NCBI RefSeq assembly: GCF_900109525.1
Contig: NZ_FOAN01000004.1
Span: 434,001-498,000, forward strand
Length of the DNA stretch: 64,000 nt
DNA from: Allobosea lupini
GTDB lineage: Bacteria > Pseudomonadota > Alphaproteobacteria > Rhizobiales > Beijerinckiaceae
Reading direction: 5' to 3'
Shown here: one piece after another, positions 16,980-26,710 of the stretch
How the letters are laid out: each line of letters starts with the position of its first letter
How positions within the stretch are numbered: the first letter of the stretch is position 1
Made by a program: the position numbers and the translations under genes
The notes under the pieces: generated by a model
Database searches by the model: none
What the model saw: the letters and a program-made list of their open reading frames with translations, nothing else
Told to the model about the DNA's origin: nothing

Positions 16980-18058
16980 CGCCCGCCATCGAGCAGGCGC
17001 CCGACCACCTTGGCGGTGTAGTCGACCATCGGCACGATCCGGGCATAGTTCAGCCGGGTCGGGCCGATGATGCCGACCACGCCGACGATGCGCTGGCCGC
17101 CATCGCGGAAAGGCGCGGCGATGATCGAGGAACCCGACATCGAGAACAGCTTGTTCTCCGAGCCGATGAAAATGCGCACGCCGTCGCCGGCCTCGGCCCG
17201 CGAGAGCAGGTCGATCAGTTCGGTCTGCGTCTCCAGATCGGCGAAGAGCAGGCGGATGCGCTCCAGATCCTCCTGCGCCTTCAGGTCCTCGAGCAGATTG
17301 GCCTGGCCGCGCACGATGAGATGCCGGTCGCCGGAAGGGCCGGAGCTCGTCGCGATCCCGGTCTCGACCAGCCGGGCGGTCAGTTCGTCGAGCTCGCGCT
17401 CCATCAGGGCGCGGCTGTCGGCGATCTCGCGGCGAAGCTCGTCGAGCGTCTTGCCGACGATGCGGGCATTGAGGAAGTTGCCGGCCTCGACCAGCGCCGA
17501 CGCCGGCAAGCCCGCCGGCAGCGCGAGGATGCGGTTCTCGACGGTGCCGTCATCGGCGACGAGCACGGCGAGCGCGCGGCCGGCGTCGAGCCGGACGAAT
17601 TCGATATGGCGCAGGCGCGCATTGGCCTTGGTGGTGACGACGACGCCGGCGCCGCGCGAGAGGCCAGACAGCAAGGCCGAGGCCTCGGTCAGCGTCTGGT
17701 CGAGCGAGCGATTGCTGGCGGCGGCCCTGATCTGCGCCTCGATGCGGCCGCGCTCGTCCGAGGTGAGATTGCCGACCTCCATCATGCCGTCGACGAAGAA
17801 TCGCAGGCCCCGCTCGGTCGGCAGCCGCCCGGCCGAGGTGTGCGGAGCGTAGATCAACCCCGCCATCTCCAGATCGGTCATGACATTGCGCACCGTCGCC
17901 GGCGACAGCGCGATCGGCAGCAGCCGGGCGATGTTGCGCGAGCCGACCGGCTCGCCGGTGGTCAGGTAGCCGTCAACGATCTGCCGGAAGATCTCGCGCG
18001 AGCGCTGGTCGATCTCGACCAGGCCGCCGGGTGTCTCGGGGCGCGTATGGGCGCTCAT
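16976..18058 (-). CDS. hrcA: Heat-inducible transcription repressor HrcA
   Basis: A 360-residue HrcA. The N-terminal winged helix reads [20 protein letters not shown] and [31 protein letters not shown], which is diagnostic. The rest holds the GAF-like and dimerisation domains with the C-terminal [17 protein letters not shown] motif. It represses groESL and related heat-shock genes through CIRCE elements and depends on GroEL for activity. I see no CIRCE repeat in this window. The ATG at 18058 is preferred; an ATG at 18091 would add 11 residues. It is divergent from rph. Confidence 0.95.
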   Translation of the reverse strand: MSAHTRPETPGGLVEIDQRSREIFRQIVDGYLTTGEPVGSRNIARLLPIALSPATVRNVMTDLEMAGLIYAPHTSAGRLPTERGLRFFVDGMMEVGNLTSDERGRIEAQIRAAASNRSLDQTLTEASALLSGLSRGAGVVVTTKANARLRHIEFVRLDAGRALAVLVADDGTVENRILALPAGLPASALVEAGNFLNARIVGKTLDELRREIADSRALMERELDELTARLVETGIATSSGPSGDRHLIVRGQANLLEDLKAQEDLERIRLLFADLETQTELIDLLSRAEAGDGVRIFIGSENKLFSMSGSSIIAAPFRDGGQRIVGVVGIIGPTRLNYARIVPMVDYTAKVVGRLLDGGR

Positions 18059-18195
18059 TCCGTGGCGAACAACCTCAACTGCATGATCCATTGTCCCCGC
18101 TGGGCGCGGCGGGATCAAGTCCCATGGCCCGCTCGCCTTGCCGCACCCCGCTTAAGCGCCTACAAGCCGCCGACTCCAAAAGACAGGAAGACACG

Positions 18196-18912
18196 ATGAG
18201 ACCCTCGAAGCGCGCAGCCGACGAGATGCGGAAAGTCACGCTGGAACGCGGCGTGGTGCGCTATGCGGAAGGCTCGTGCATGGTCACCTTCGGCGAGACC
18301 AAGGTGCTCTGCGCCGCCACAGTCGAGGAAAAGGGGCCGCCCTGGTTGCGCGGCACCGGCAAGGGCTGGGTCACCGCCGAATATTCGATGCTGCCGCGCG
18401 CCACGCACGAGCGCACCCGCCGCGAGGTCACCTCCGGCAAGCCCTCGGGCCGCACGCAGGAGATTCAGCGCCTGGTCGGGCGTTCGCTTCGCGCCGTGGT
18501 CGACCTGACCGCGATCGGCGAGCGCCAGATCGTCGTCGATTGCGACGTGCTGCAGGCCGATGGCGGCACCCGCACCGCCTCGATCACCGGCGCCTGGGTC
18601 GCACTGCACGACGCGCTGAAATGGATGGAGGGGCGCGGCATGCTGAAAGGTGCCAATCCGCTGAAGGATCATGTCGCAGCGATCTCCTGCGGCATCGTCG
18701 CCGGCAATCCGGTGATCGATCTCGACTATGTCGAGGATTCCGGCGCGCAGACGGACGCAAATTTCGTCATCACCGGCTCCGGCGGTCTCGTCGAGGTTCA
18801 AGGCACCGCCGAGGGCGCGCCGTTCTCCGAGGAGGAGCTGCTGGCGCTGCTCAAGCTCGCCAAGGGCGGGGTGTCGAAGCTGGTGGCGATGCAGAAGGCG
18901 GCGGTGGCCTGA
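18196..18912 (+). CDS. rph: Ribonuclease PH
   Basis: A 238-residue phosphorolytic 3'-5' exoribonuclease. The family pattern is complete: [28 protein letters not shown], the basic [14 protein letters not shown] segment, [20 protein letters not shown] (phosphate-binding Arg), and the [18 protein letters not shown] active-site region. It trims tRNA 3' ends using phosphate. rdgB starts 4 bases after its stop and hemW overlaps rdgB, so rph-rdgB-hemW form one operon divergent from hrcA, a widely conserved order in alphaproteobacteria. Confidence 0.97.
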   Translation: MRPSKRAADEMRKVTLERGVVRYAEGSCMVTFGETKVLCAATVEEKGPPWLRGTGKGWVTAEYSMLPRATHERTRREVTSGKPSGRTQEIQRLVGRSLRAVVDLTAIGERQIVVDCDVLQADGGTRTASITGAWVALHDALKWMEGRGMLKGANPLKDHVAAISCGIVAGNPVIDLDYVEDSGAQTDANFVITGSGGLVEVQGTAEGAPFSEEELLALLKLAKGGVSKLVAMQKAAVA

Positions 18913-18916
18913 CGCC

Positions 18917-19564
18917 ATGACCACAAACCGCCTCCTCACCGGCAAGGTCGTGATCGCGACCCACAACCAAGGCAAATTGCGCGAAATGCGCGAGCTGCTG
19001 GCGCCCTATGGCGTCGAGCTGGTCTCGGCCGGCGAGCTTGGCCTGCCGGAGCCGGTCGAGGATGGCCACATGTTCGCCGAGAACGCCGCGATCAAGGCGG
19101 TGGCGGCGGCCAACGCTTCCGGCCTGCCGGCGATCGCGGATGATTCCGGCGTCTGCATCGATGCGCTCGATGGTGCGCCCGGCCTGTTCTCGGCCAACTG
19201 GGCCGGGCCGGGCAAGGATTTTGCCCCGGCGCTGGCCCGTGTGCAGGCCGAGCTTGCACAGCGCGGCGCGACCACGCCCCAGCAGCGCAAGGCACATTTC
19301 GTCTCGGCGCTGGTGATCGCCTGGCCGGACGGGCATCAGGAATTGTTCGAGGGCCGCGTCTTCGGCACGATCGTCGAGGCGCCGCGCGGCACCGCCGGCT
19401 TCGGCTACGACCCGATCTTCCAGCCGGCCGGGCATGGCAAGACCTTCGGCGAGATGAGCGCAGAGGAGAAGCACGGTATCCCTAAGGACGGCTCCCCCGG
19501 CCTGTCGCACCGGGCCCGCGCCTTCCATGTGCTCGCCGCCGCCTGCCTGAGGGCGCCCGCTTGA
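18917..19564 (+). CDS. rdgB: XTP/dITP diphosphatase (Ham1/RdgB)
   Basis: A 215-residue non-canonical purine NTP pyrophosphatase. Motifs: ATHNQGKLREMRELL near the N-terminus (substrate base and phosphate contacts), ADDSGVCIDALDGAPG (metal-binding Asp pair), and the C-terminal GYDPIFQPAG and LSHRARAF boxes. It hydrolyses dITP and XTP to keep them out of DNA. Second gene of the rph-rdgB-hemW operon. An upstream in-frame extension overlapping rph is not real. Confidence 0.96.
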   Translation: MTTNRLLTGKVVIATHNQGKLREMRELLAPYGVELVSAGELGLPEPVEDGHMFAENAAIKAVAAANASGLPAIADDSGVCIDALDGAPGLFSANWAGPGKDFAPALARVQAELAQRGATTPQQRKAHFVSALVIAWPDGHQELFEGRVFGTIVEAPRGTAGFGYDPIFQPAGHGKTFGEMSAEEKHGIPKDGSPGLSHRARAFHVLAAACLRAPA

Positions 19565-20763
19565 GCCCTTCGGCCGCCCTTGCCGCGCGGCCCGGCGTGC
19601 CGACGCATCCGACTGCGGATGCCGGCTTCGCCGTCTATGTGCACTGGCCGTTCTGCCTGGCCAAATGCCCCTATTGCGACTTCAACTCCCATGTCCGGCA
19701 CCAGCCGCCAGACCAGGCGCGCTATATCGCCGCCTTCCGCCGCGAGATCGCCCAGCGGGCCGAGCTGGCGCCGGGACGCACGGTCTCCTCGATCTTCTTC
19801 GGCGGCGGCACGCCTTCGTTGATGGACGGTGCGACGGTCGGGGCGATCCTCGATGCGATCGGCGAGCATTGGGCCGTCGATCCCGATTGCGAGGTCTCGC
19901 TGGAGGCGAATCCGACCAGCGTCGAGGCCGGGCGCTTCCGCGATTTCCGCGCCGCCGGCGTCAACCGCGTCTCGCTCGGCGTGCAGGCGCTGAACGATGC
20001 CGATCTCAAGGCGCTCGGGCGGATGCATTCGGCGCAGGAGGCGCTCGATGCGGTCGCGATCGCGCGGCGCTATTTCGAGCGCTATTCCTTCGACCTGATC
20101 TATGCCCGCTCGCCGAACCAGACACCGGCGCTGTGGCAGGCCGAGCTGGAACTGGCGATCAGCCATGCGGCGGAGCATCTTTCGCTCTACCAGCTCACCA
20201 TCGAACCAGGCACGGCGTTCGAGCAGCTCTACAAGGCCGGCAAGCTCGCCATTCCCGACCCTGATGCGGGCGCAGCGCTCTACGAGCTGACGCAGGAGAT
20301 CACGAACAAGCACGGGCTGCCGGTCTACGAGATTTCGAACCATGCAAGGCCAGGCGCGGAATGCCGTCACAACCTGGTCTACTGGCACTATGGCGAATAT
20401 GCCGGCATCGGGCCGGGCGCCCATGGCCGGCTGGTGACGGCGGATGGCCGCTACGCGCAATCGACCGAAAAGCGCCCCGAGACCTGGCTGGAGCGGATCG
20501 AGGCCGGCGGCGACGCTTTGGTCGAGAACGAGAAACTTTCGGCCGAGGCGCAGGGCGACGAGTACCTGCTGATGGGCCTGCGGCTCGTCGAAGGCATCGA
20601 TCTCGACGTGTTCGAGGGGCTGGCCGGGCGCAAGCTCAACGGCAACCGTATCGGCAGCCTGATCGCCGAAGGCTTCCTCGCCCGCAGGGCCAATGGCCGG
20701 CTCGCCGCGACGCCGGACGGTGCGCTGCTGCTCGATGCGCTCGTCGCCGATCTCGCAGCGTGA
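19561..20763 (+). CDS. hemW: HemW-type radical SAM protein (haem chaperone)
   Basis: A 400-residue radical SAM protein. The cluster motif is C32-x3-C36-x2-C39 in FCLAKCPYCDF, followed by the FFGGGTPSL SAM-binding stretch and the HemW-type NHARPGAECRHNLVYW region. The family was once annotated as oxygen-independent coproporphyrinogen oxidase but lacks that activity and instead inserts haem into target proteins. The start is a TTG at 19561 that overlaps the rdgB TGA (TTGA). After the stop, a perfect CCGGCGGC-A-GCCGCCGG inverted repeat (20773-20789) could end the operon, though no T-run follows. Confidence 0.93.
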   Translation: MSPSAALAARPGVPTHPTADAGFAVYVHWPFCLAKCPYCDFNSHVRHQPPDQARYIAAFRREIAQRAELAPGRTVSSIFFGGGTPSLMDGATVGAILDAIGEHWAVDPDCEVSLEANPTSVEAGRFRDFRAAGVNRVSLGVQALNDADLKALGRMHSAQEALDAVAIARRYFERYSFDLIYARSPNQTPALWQAELELAISHAAEHLSLYQLTIEPGTAFEQLYKAGKLAIPDPDAGAALYELTQEITNKHGLPVYEISNHARPGAECRHNLVYWHYGEYAGIGPGAHGRLVTADGRYAQSTEKRPETWLERIEAGGDALVENEKLSAEAQGDEYLLMGLRLVEGIDLDVFEGLAGRKLNGNRIGSLIAEGFLARRANGRLAATPDGALLLDALVADLAA

Positions 20764-20944
20764 GTGCCGATCCCGGCGGCAGCCGCCGGACTCCACATCA
20801 TTAAACCGATTTAGTCAGATGAGAAGCCCTGCTAGAGCAGGCCTCGCCATGACCGGGCGGTCTCCTTCCGCCACGTCACCGCCGCAATCGGCGCTCCCGA
20901 TGGCCGGGTAAGAACAGCATAAGTTCAACCCAGGGAGGTCACCG

Positions 20945-22168
20945 ATGCAGCAATGCATGATCGATGAATCACGCCCCGCCTTGTCACGCCGCCGCCTGTT
21001 GCAGGTTGCTGGCGCAGGAGCCCTCGCCGCTGCCGCCGATACGGCCCTGGCGCAGGCTCCGGCTGCAAGGCCCGGCCCGCCCACGACGATCACGACGCCG
21101 CCGCGCGATTTCAGCCGTGGCGGCGCGCCGACCACCTATTTCTGGGACCCGGACGTCCTCGCCGTCGATCCCGCCTTCGAAGGGCTAGCCCAGCCCAATG
21201 CCGCGATCCAGCGGCTGTGGACCGGAGCACTCTGGGCGGAAGGCCCGGCCTGGAACGCACAGGGGCGCTATCTCGTCTGGAGCGACATCCCGAACAACCG
21301 GCAGATGCGCTGGCTCGAGGATGACGGCCGCGTCAGCGTCTTCCGCACGCCATCGGGTAACAGCAACGGCAACAGCTTCGATTTCCAGGGCCGGCAGCTC
21401 TCCTGCGAGCATCTCAACCGCCGCGTCGTGCGCTACGAGCTCGACGGCTCGGTGACGATCCTCGCCGACAAGTTCGACGGCAAGCGGCTGAACTCGCCGA
21501 ACGATATCGTCCAGCATCCCGATGGCAGCTACTGGTTCACCGACCCGCCCTATGGCGGCCAGCTCTATGAGGGCGCGCCCGATGCGGCCGGCGGGCCGAG
21601 CAACACCAGCGGCAAGATCAATCCCCGGCTCGGCCAGCCGCCCGAGATCGGCTTCTACAAGCGCGAATTGCCGACGAATTGCTATCGCATCGATCCCAGC
21701 GGCCGCGTCGATCTTGTCGTCACCGAGCAGCAGGTCCCCGATCCGAACGGCTTATGCTTCTCGCCGGACTACAAAAAGCTCTACATCGCCTCGACCGGCA
21801 AGGGCCCTGGCGATACCGGCCCCGGCGGCAAGGGCGACATCCATGTCTTCGACGTCGGCACCGACAACAAGCTCTCCAACGGCAAGCTGTTCTCCGACTG
21901 CATGGTCGACGGGGTGAAATGTGGACCGGACGGACTGCGCTGCGACGTGCAGGGCAATCTCTGGGCCTCCAGCAACGCTGGGCGCGCGGTCGGCTACAAC
22001 GGCGTGCTCTGCTTCAACCCGGAGGGCAAGCTGATCGGCCGCATCCGGCTGCCGGAGGTCTGCGGCAATGTCTGCTTCGGCGGACCCAAGCGCAACAGGC
22101 TGTTCATGGCGGCGAGCCAGTCGATCTATGCGCTCTATCTGGGCACGCAGGGGGCCGGGCCGGGCTGA
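20945..22168 (+). CDS. Tat-exported SMP-30/gluconolactonase-family protein
   Basis: A 407-residue protein with a twin-arginine signal (SRRRLLQVAGAGALAAAA, residues 13-30), predicted to be cut near ALAQA. The mature part is a six-bladed beta-propeller of the SMP-30/gluconolactonase/LRE family. The usual metal ligands can be located in WAEGPAW (Glu), RLNSPNDIV (Asn-Asp) and GPDGLRCD (Asp). It probably hydrolyses a sugar or aryl lactone in the periplasm. The Shine-Dalgarno GGGAGGT sits 5 bases before the ATG at 20945. It stands alone, converging with the TsaE fusion gene only 9 bases away. Confidence 0.88.
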   Translation: MQQCMIDESRPALSRRRLLQVAGAGALAAAADTALAQAPAARPGPPTTITTPPRDFSRGGAPTTYFWDPDVLAVDPAFEGLAQPNAAIQRLWTGALWAEGPAWNAQGRYLVWSDIPNNRQMRWLEDDGRVSVFRTPSGNSNGNSFDFQGRQLSCEHLNRRVVRYELDGSVTILADKFDGKRLNSPNDIVQHPDGSYWFTDPPYGGQLYEGAPDAAGGPSNTSGKINPRLGQPPEIGFYKRELPTNCYRIDPSGRVDLVVTEQQVPDPNGLCFSPDYKKLYIASTGKGPGDTGPGGKGDIHVFDVGTDNKLSNGKLFSDCMVDGVKCGPDGLRCDVQGNLWASSNAGRAVGYNGVLCFNPEGKLIGRIRLPEVCGNVCFGGPKRNRLFMAASQSIYALYLGTQGAGPG

Positions 22169-22177
22169 GCACCCGGC

Positions 22178-23794
22178 TCAGGTCTCACTCTGCTCGGGCT
22201 CGGGCCGGTCCTGCTCCGCGGGATCGGCCTCGACCTTCGCCTCCGGCTTCTCCTGCCCGGCATAGAGCTTGGGGAGATAGGTCTCGTACCAGGCCTTCAG
22301 CTCCGCCAGCGCCGGTTGTTCGAGATTGCGGCGCAGGTAAGCCTCGATCCGTGGCAAGTGCTTGAGATAGCCCGGCTTGCCGTCGCGGCGGTCAAGCCTC
22401 GCGAAGATGCCGGCGATCTTGGTGTTGCGCTGGGCGCCGAGGATGGCATAGGCGCGGGCGAAACCCGGCACGTCGAAATGGGGATCGGTGCCACGCCGCG
22501 CCCCCGCATAGGCGGCGAGCAGGCGCAGCTCCAGCGCCGCCGGCACATCGACGCGCGCGTCCTGGCCGAGCGAGACGAGATCATAGGCGGGGTGGCCGAG
22601 CACGGAGTCCTGGAAATCGATCAGGCCGAGCCTGGCATGGCCGACGCGATCGGGGAGCCAGATCAGGTTCGGCGAATGATAGTCGCGCAAGGTCCAGGTC
22701 GCCGGCGTCTCGAAGAGCTCGTCGAAGAGCTTGTCCCAGATGCGGCTGAACTCGGCCCGCGTCACCGCCGGCAAGGTGACGCCGGCGATGTGCGGGGCAT
22801 ACCAGTCGAGCACCAGCTCGGTCTCGATGGCAAGCGCCTCGCGGTCATAGTCGGGCATGACATGATCGCGCCCTTCGACCACCGGCAGAATCGTCGGCAG
22901 GGCATGCCGGTGCAGTTCGGCGAGCAGGCGGGCGGCGGCCTCGTAACGATCGGGGATCGGCCCGTCGGCACCGACAACCGGCTCGGCCCCGAGGTCCTCG
23001 ATGATCAGCAGGCCGGTGACGAGATCCTGTGCCAGGATGTCCGGAGCCGAGAGGCCGAGCGAGCGCAGGGCCTTGTCCATGGCGACGAAGGCGTCGACGG
23101 TCTCGGCGAGATGGGCGATGGCACTGTAGGGCTTGCCCTGGCGGATCGCCGGCCCATCCGGACGCGGCGGCGAGATCATCAGGATCGCGGTCTCGCCCGA
23201 CGGCCTGATCAGGCGCTCATAGGCGCGGCTTGAGGCATCGCCGAGCATGAACTCGCGCCTCGCCTCGCTCCAGCCGGCTTCGTCGATCAGGCGGCGGGCA
23301 CCGATCGCAAGCGAAAGCCGCTGGCGCCAGAGCACGCCGCCGGAGAGCGTCGCGATCCGGCCCTGCTCGGGGTTGTCCGGATCGACCTCCAGCACGATGT
23401 CGAGCCGCCGGCCCGCCGGGAGGCGCGTGCCGGCCCGGTCCGGCCATTCGACGATGGTCATCGCGAGGTCGAGGTCCTCGATCAGGCCGATATCGTCGAG
23501 CTCGTCGGGGCTGCGGACGCGGTAGAGATCGGCATGGAGCAGGAGCCCACGCGCGCTGTCATAGCTCTGCACCAAGGTGAAGGTCGGGCTCGGCGCTTCC
23601 AGCGCCGGATCGCCGGCGAGGCGGCGCAGCATGGCCCGCGCCAGCAGCGACTTGCCGGCGCCGAGATGTCCGGAGAGCGCGACGATGTCGCCGGTCTTGA
23701 GGATGTCGGCGATGTCCTCAGCCAGCCGGACCGTCGCGGCCTCGTTCGGCAGGATGACGGTATGGGTACCCGCCCGCGCGGCCTCGTCACTCAT
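22178..23794 (-). CDS. tsaE: TsaE ATPase fused to an AmgK-like sugar kinase
   Basis: A 538-residue two-domain protein. Residues 1-155 are TsaE, the ATPase of the t6A37 tRNA-modification complex: Walker A GHLGAGKSLLARAML, then the SPTFTLVQSY and LLHADLYRV motifs and TIVEWPDRAG. From about residue 175 comes an aminoglycoside-phosphotransferase-fold domain with the catalytic TLRDYHSPNL loop and LIDFQDSVLGHPAYDLVSL, close to AmgK, the anomeric MurNAc/GlcNAc kinase of peptidoglycan recycling. The C-terminus (residues 515-538) is acidic and disordered. The reading frame across the junction is clean. Its start overlaps the divL stop by 4 bases. MurU, the usual partner of AmgK, does not follow here. 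Confidence 0.9.
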   Translation of the reverse strand: MSDEAARAGTHTVILPNEAATVRLAEDIADILKTGDIVALSGHLGAGKSLLARAMLRRLAGDPALEAPSPTFTLVQSYDSARGLLLHADLYRVRSPDELDDIGLIEDLDLAMTIVEWPDRAGTRLPAGRRLDIVLEVDPDNPEQGRIATLSGGVLWRQRLSLAIGARRLIDEAGWSEARREFMLGDASSRAYERLIRPSGETAILMISPPRPDGPAIRQGKPYSAIAHLAETVDAFVAMDKALRSLGLSAPDILAQDLVTGLLIIEDLGAEPVVGADGPIPDRYEAAARLLAELHRHALPTILPVVEGRDHVMPDYDREALAIETELVLDWYAPHIAGVTLPAVTRAEFSRIWDKLFDELFETPATWTLRDYHSPNLIWLPDRVGHARLGLIDFQDSVLGHPAYDLVSLGQDARVDVPAALELRLLAAYAGARRGTDPHFDVPGFARAYAILGAQRNTKIAGIFARLDRRDGKPGYLKHLPRIEAYLRRNLEQPALAELKAWYETYLPKLYAGQEKPEAKVEADPAEQDRPEPEQSET

Positions 23795-26235
23795 TCAGCG
23801 GCGTCCGAGATGCGCATGCCTTCAGGCGGGAAGACGACGGTAACACGCGTGCCCTTGCCCAGGGCGGAGTCGAGCTCGACGCGGCCGCCATGCAGCTCGA
23901 CAATCGAGCGGACCATCGACAGGCCGAGCCCGACGCCGCGATGGCGCGATCCCAGCGAATGACTCTCGAAGCGGTCGAACACCTTCTCCTTGACCTCGTC
24001 CGGGATGCCGCGACCCTCGTCGGCGACGGTGATGCGGATCTCGCCGCCGAAGCGGCCGGCGCTGACGCTAATGGTCTGGCCGGGCTGCGAGAAGCCGATC
24101 GCATTGGAAAGCAGGTTGAACAGGATCTGGCGCAGGCGCTTGGGATCGGCGCGCAAGGGGCCGGTCTGAGGAGCAATGTCGACCTGCAGCCTGAGCTTGC
24201 TGTCGGCCAGGCGATCCTGCAGCCCGGTCGCGGCCTGGGCGATGCTCTTGGCGACATCGACCTCCTCGATATCGAGCGCGAGCGCGCCATTGTCGATCGA
24301 GGCGAGGTCGAGGATGTCGTTGATGATGGCGAGCAGCGCGCCGGAGGACCGGACGATGTGGCCGGTATAGTCGCGCTGCTTTTCGTTGAGCGCGCCGACC
24401 GTCTCCTCGCCGAGCAGTTGCGCGAAACCGATGATGTTGGTCAGCGGCGAGCGCAGCTCGTAGGAGACGTGGTGGACGAACTCCTCGCGAAGCCGTGAAG
24501 CGCGCTCCAGGGCGTCGTTGCGTTCGGTCAGTGCCCGCTCGACGTTCACGCCGGCGGTGACGTCGGCGAAGGTGATCAGCGTCGCGCCATCGGGCAGCGG
24601 CGTGGCCGTGCAGTCGAGCACCGTGCCGTCCCGACGTTCCATATGGCAGCGATAATCCTCGCGCGCATCGCGCACGCCGGCGACGGCGCTGCGGATTTCG
24701 GTCCAGACCGCGTCATCCGGGAAGAGCGGGCGGCTCAGGGTCACGACCTCGTCGATATGCGGCGCCGCGGCTGCGCGCTCCGGGGTGAGCTTCCAGAGCT
24801 GGGCGAAGGCCGGATTGGAGAGCTTGAGGCGCCCGTCCGAACCGAACACCGCGACACCCTCGCGCAATGAATCGAGTGTCTCGCGCTGCGTACGCGAGAG
24901 CGCGTTGAAGCGCGATTCCAGGGTGAAGCGCTCGGTCTCGTCGTCGAAGAGATAGGTTACGCCGCCCTGCGGGTTCGGGCTGGCGACGACATGCACGGTG
25001 CGCCCATCGGGCAGATACCACCAATCCTCGCTGGCGCGCGTCGCGGTATAGGCGGCGTGGACCTGCGCCTTCCAGGTGCGGTAGTCGCCGAGTTCGGGCA
25101 GGCGGCGCTCGGTGCGCAGGCGGTCGAGGATCTCGCCGTCCGTCGGATTGGAGTCGAGGAAGCCCGGGTCGAGCGACCAGAGCGCCTCGTAGCCGCTGTT
25201 GCGGTAGACCAGGCGCTGCGAGGCGTCGAAGACGGCGACCCCGGTCTTCAGACGGTCGAGCGTGCGCACATGCGCGTCCATCTGGCGCTGCAGGTCGGCA
25301 CGGACCGCCTCCAGCTCGCTCATGTCGGTGGCGATGCCGGCATAGCCCGAAGGCGTCGGCGTCTCCATCACGTCGACGATGCGGCGCTGGCCGGCCATAA
25401 CGACGGGCGCGCGCAGCTGGAAGACGCGCCCGTCCTTGCGGGCCTTGGCCGCCGCCTCGCGCTCGCTGCGATCGAACAAATCGAGCCCGGCCGTGACCGC
25501 CTGCTGGCAATCGGCGGCCTCGACGGCACGGGCATAGGCCGCGTTGACCCAGGTCAGGCGGCCGTCGGTCGCGCGCATCCAGACCGGCTGAGGCACGCCG
25601 GCGAGCAAGGTCGTGAGCGCGGCATGGTCGGTGGCGAGCTTGCCGAGCTCATTCTCCAGCGCCAGCGCCCGCGCCCGTTCGCCGCCGACCTCGCGCAGGC
25701 GGATCACGGCGCGACCGGCGACGGGCCGGCCTTCCGCATCGACGAAACGCCCCGCCTTGGCCCTGAAGGTGAAGGAGAAGGCCTCGCCGCGCTCCTTGAG
25801 GGCCTCGGTCGCCAGCTCGAGACGCTTGGCCTCCGCCGGCGGCGCCCAGGTGCCGTATGCCAGCGCCGGGGCGGGGCCGCCAATGCCGAGAAAGCCGCTG
25901 TCGCCCTCCACCACCGGGCTCGCCTTCGGCCCGTCCCAGCTCAGCACGACCTGCCGGTCGCTCGCGAGCAGGGCGCTCAGCCGCTCCTGATGGCCGCGCG
26001 CCGCTTCCAGCCCGGCGGCGAGCTCGCCTTCCCGGCGGGTCCAGCGCGAGCGCTCGCGGACATAGAGGATCGAGGTGGTGGTGGCGAAGACGACGAGGCC
26101 GACGAAAATCAGGGAAAGTCCGCCAGTGCTCAGCCAGTCCGCCCGCAAGGGCAGCAGCGCCTCGGCCTGCGCGAGAGCCGGAGCCGGCGCAGCGCCGGCA
26201 AGCCCGGGCAGAAGGAGGCGGACCACTCCGTTCAT
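23791..26235 (-). CDS. divL: DivL-type PAS-domain pseudo-histidine kinase (Tyr in place of His)
   Basis: An 814-residue membrane protein. It has a leader-like N-terminus (residues 1-24), one transmembrane helix (about 34-55, GLSLIFVGLVVFATTTSILY), several PAS-like domains (about 165-570), a HisKA-type dimerisation helix and an HATPase domain. The H-box reads FVHHVSYELRSPLTNI: the phospho-acceptor His is Tyr, residue 592 (codon at 24460-24462). The ATP-binding N, G1 (DEGRGIP) and G2 (GVGLGLS) boxes look intact. This substitution is the hallmark of DivL, which controls the CckA-CtrA cell-cycle relay. The start at 26235 gives the leader peptide; an ATG at 26265 is an alternative. It overlaps tsaE by 4 bases. 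Confidence 0.85.
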   Translation of the reverse strand: MNGVVRLLLPGLAGAAPAPALAQAEALLPLRADWLSTGGLSLIFVGLVVFATTTSILYVRERSRWTRREGELAAGLEAARGHQERLSALLASDRQVVLSWDGPKASPVVEGDSGFLGIGGPAPALAYGTWAPPAEAKRLELATEALKERGEAFSFTFRAKAGRFVDAEGRPVAGRAVIRLREVGGERARALALENELGKLATDHAALTTLLAGVPQPVWMRATDGRLTWVNAAYARAVEAADCQQAVTAGLDLFDRSEREAAAKARKDGRVFQLRAPVVMAGQRRIVDVMETPTPSGYAGIATDMSELEAVRADLQRQMDAHVRTLDRLKTGVAVFDASQRLVYRNSGYEALWSLDPGFLDSNPTDGEILDRLRTERRLPELGDYRTWKAQVHAAYTATRASEDWWYLPDGRTVHVVASPNPQGGVTYLFDDETERFTLESRFNALSRTQRETLDSLREGVAVFGSDGRLKLSNPAFAQLWKLTPERAAAAPHIDEVVTLSRPLFPDDAVWTEIRSAVAGVRDAREDYRCHMERRDGTVLDCTATPLPDGATLITFADVTAGVNVERALTERNDALERASRLREEFVHHVSYELRSPLTNIIGFAQLLGEETVGALNEKQRDYTGHIVRSSGALLAIINDILDLASIDNGALALDIEEVDVAKSIAQAATGLQDRLADSKLRLQVDIAPQTGPLRADPKRLRQILFNLLSNAIGFSQPGQTISVSAGRFGGEIRITVADEGRGIPDEVKEKVFDRFESHSLGSRHRGVGLGLSMVRSIVELHGGRVELDSALGKGTRVTVVFPPEGMRISDAAE

Positions 26236-26600
26236 CTCCCGCCCGACCTGCCTTGCCCGTCTCATTCTCGCATCCGTCCTGTTCCAGGCCAATCTTCCGG
26301 TCGCAGCCGGCCGGTCGCGGCCAACGCGACAATCGGCCATGGCTCCCTCCAGGGATCCACGCCCGCAACCCGCAAAGCCACCGCTGCACGAAACCGGGCG
26401 CCACATGCGAAGCCTGCCGGCAGCCCGAATCAGTGCCACTGTAATCACCGCACGACTCCGGCAGGAAGTGCTTAATCAACGGTAAAGGCCAAATGGCGAC
26501 GGCCGGATTTGAGGTCACCAGAGGAGCGTCAACAAGTTGATGCCAGCTGCCGTCTCGCATCTATTAGTAGTATGAAAGGCTGCGGCCGGCCCCGAACGCG

Positions 26601-26628
26601 AAAAAGCCCGGCGCAAGGCCGGGCTTTC
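26601..26628 (-). terminator. Rho-independent terminator of ahcY
   Basis: Perfect inverted repeat AAAGCCCGGC (26603-26612) / GCCGGGCTTT (26618-26627) with a 5-base loop. On the minus strand the stem ends in TTTTT (from the A-run at 26601-26605), so it terminates ahcY. A shorter T-run on the plus strand makes it partly bidirectional. Confidence 0.9.
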
Positions 26629-26710
26629 GAAAGATGGGCGCCTCGTCCGGGAAACCGGTTCCCGATGCGCGATGTCGCTTCGCCCGGCCGGCAGCCGCCG
26701 GGCGAGGGCG

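Noticed and set aside
16910..18199. Plus-strand open frame opposite hrcA
   Set aside because: Antisense shadow of hrcA and the ankyrin gene; repetitive Arg/Asp/Gly content and no domain.
26641..26690. Possible fourth copy of the ACCGGT palindrome downstream of ahcY (GGGAAACCGGTTCCC)
   Set aside because: It has ACCGGTT but no CCACTT core and no matching outer arms, so I treat it as chance or a degraded remnant.
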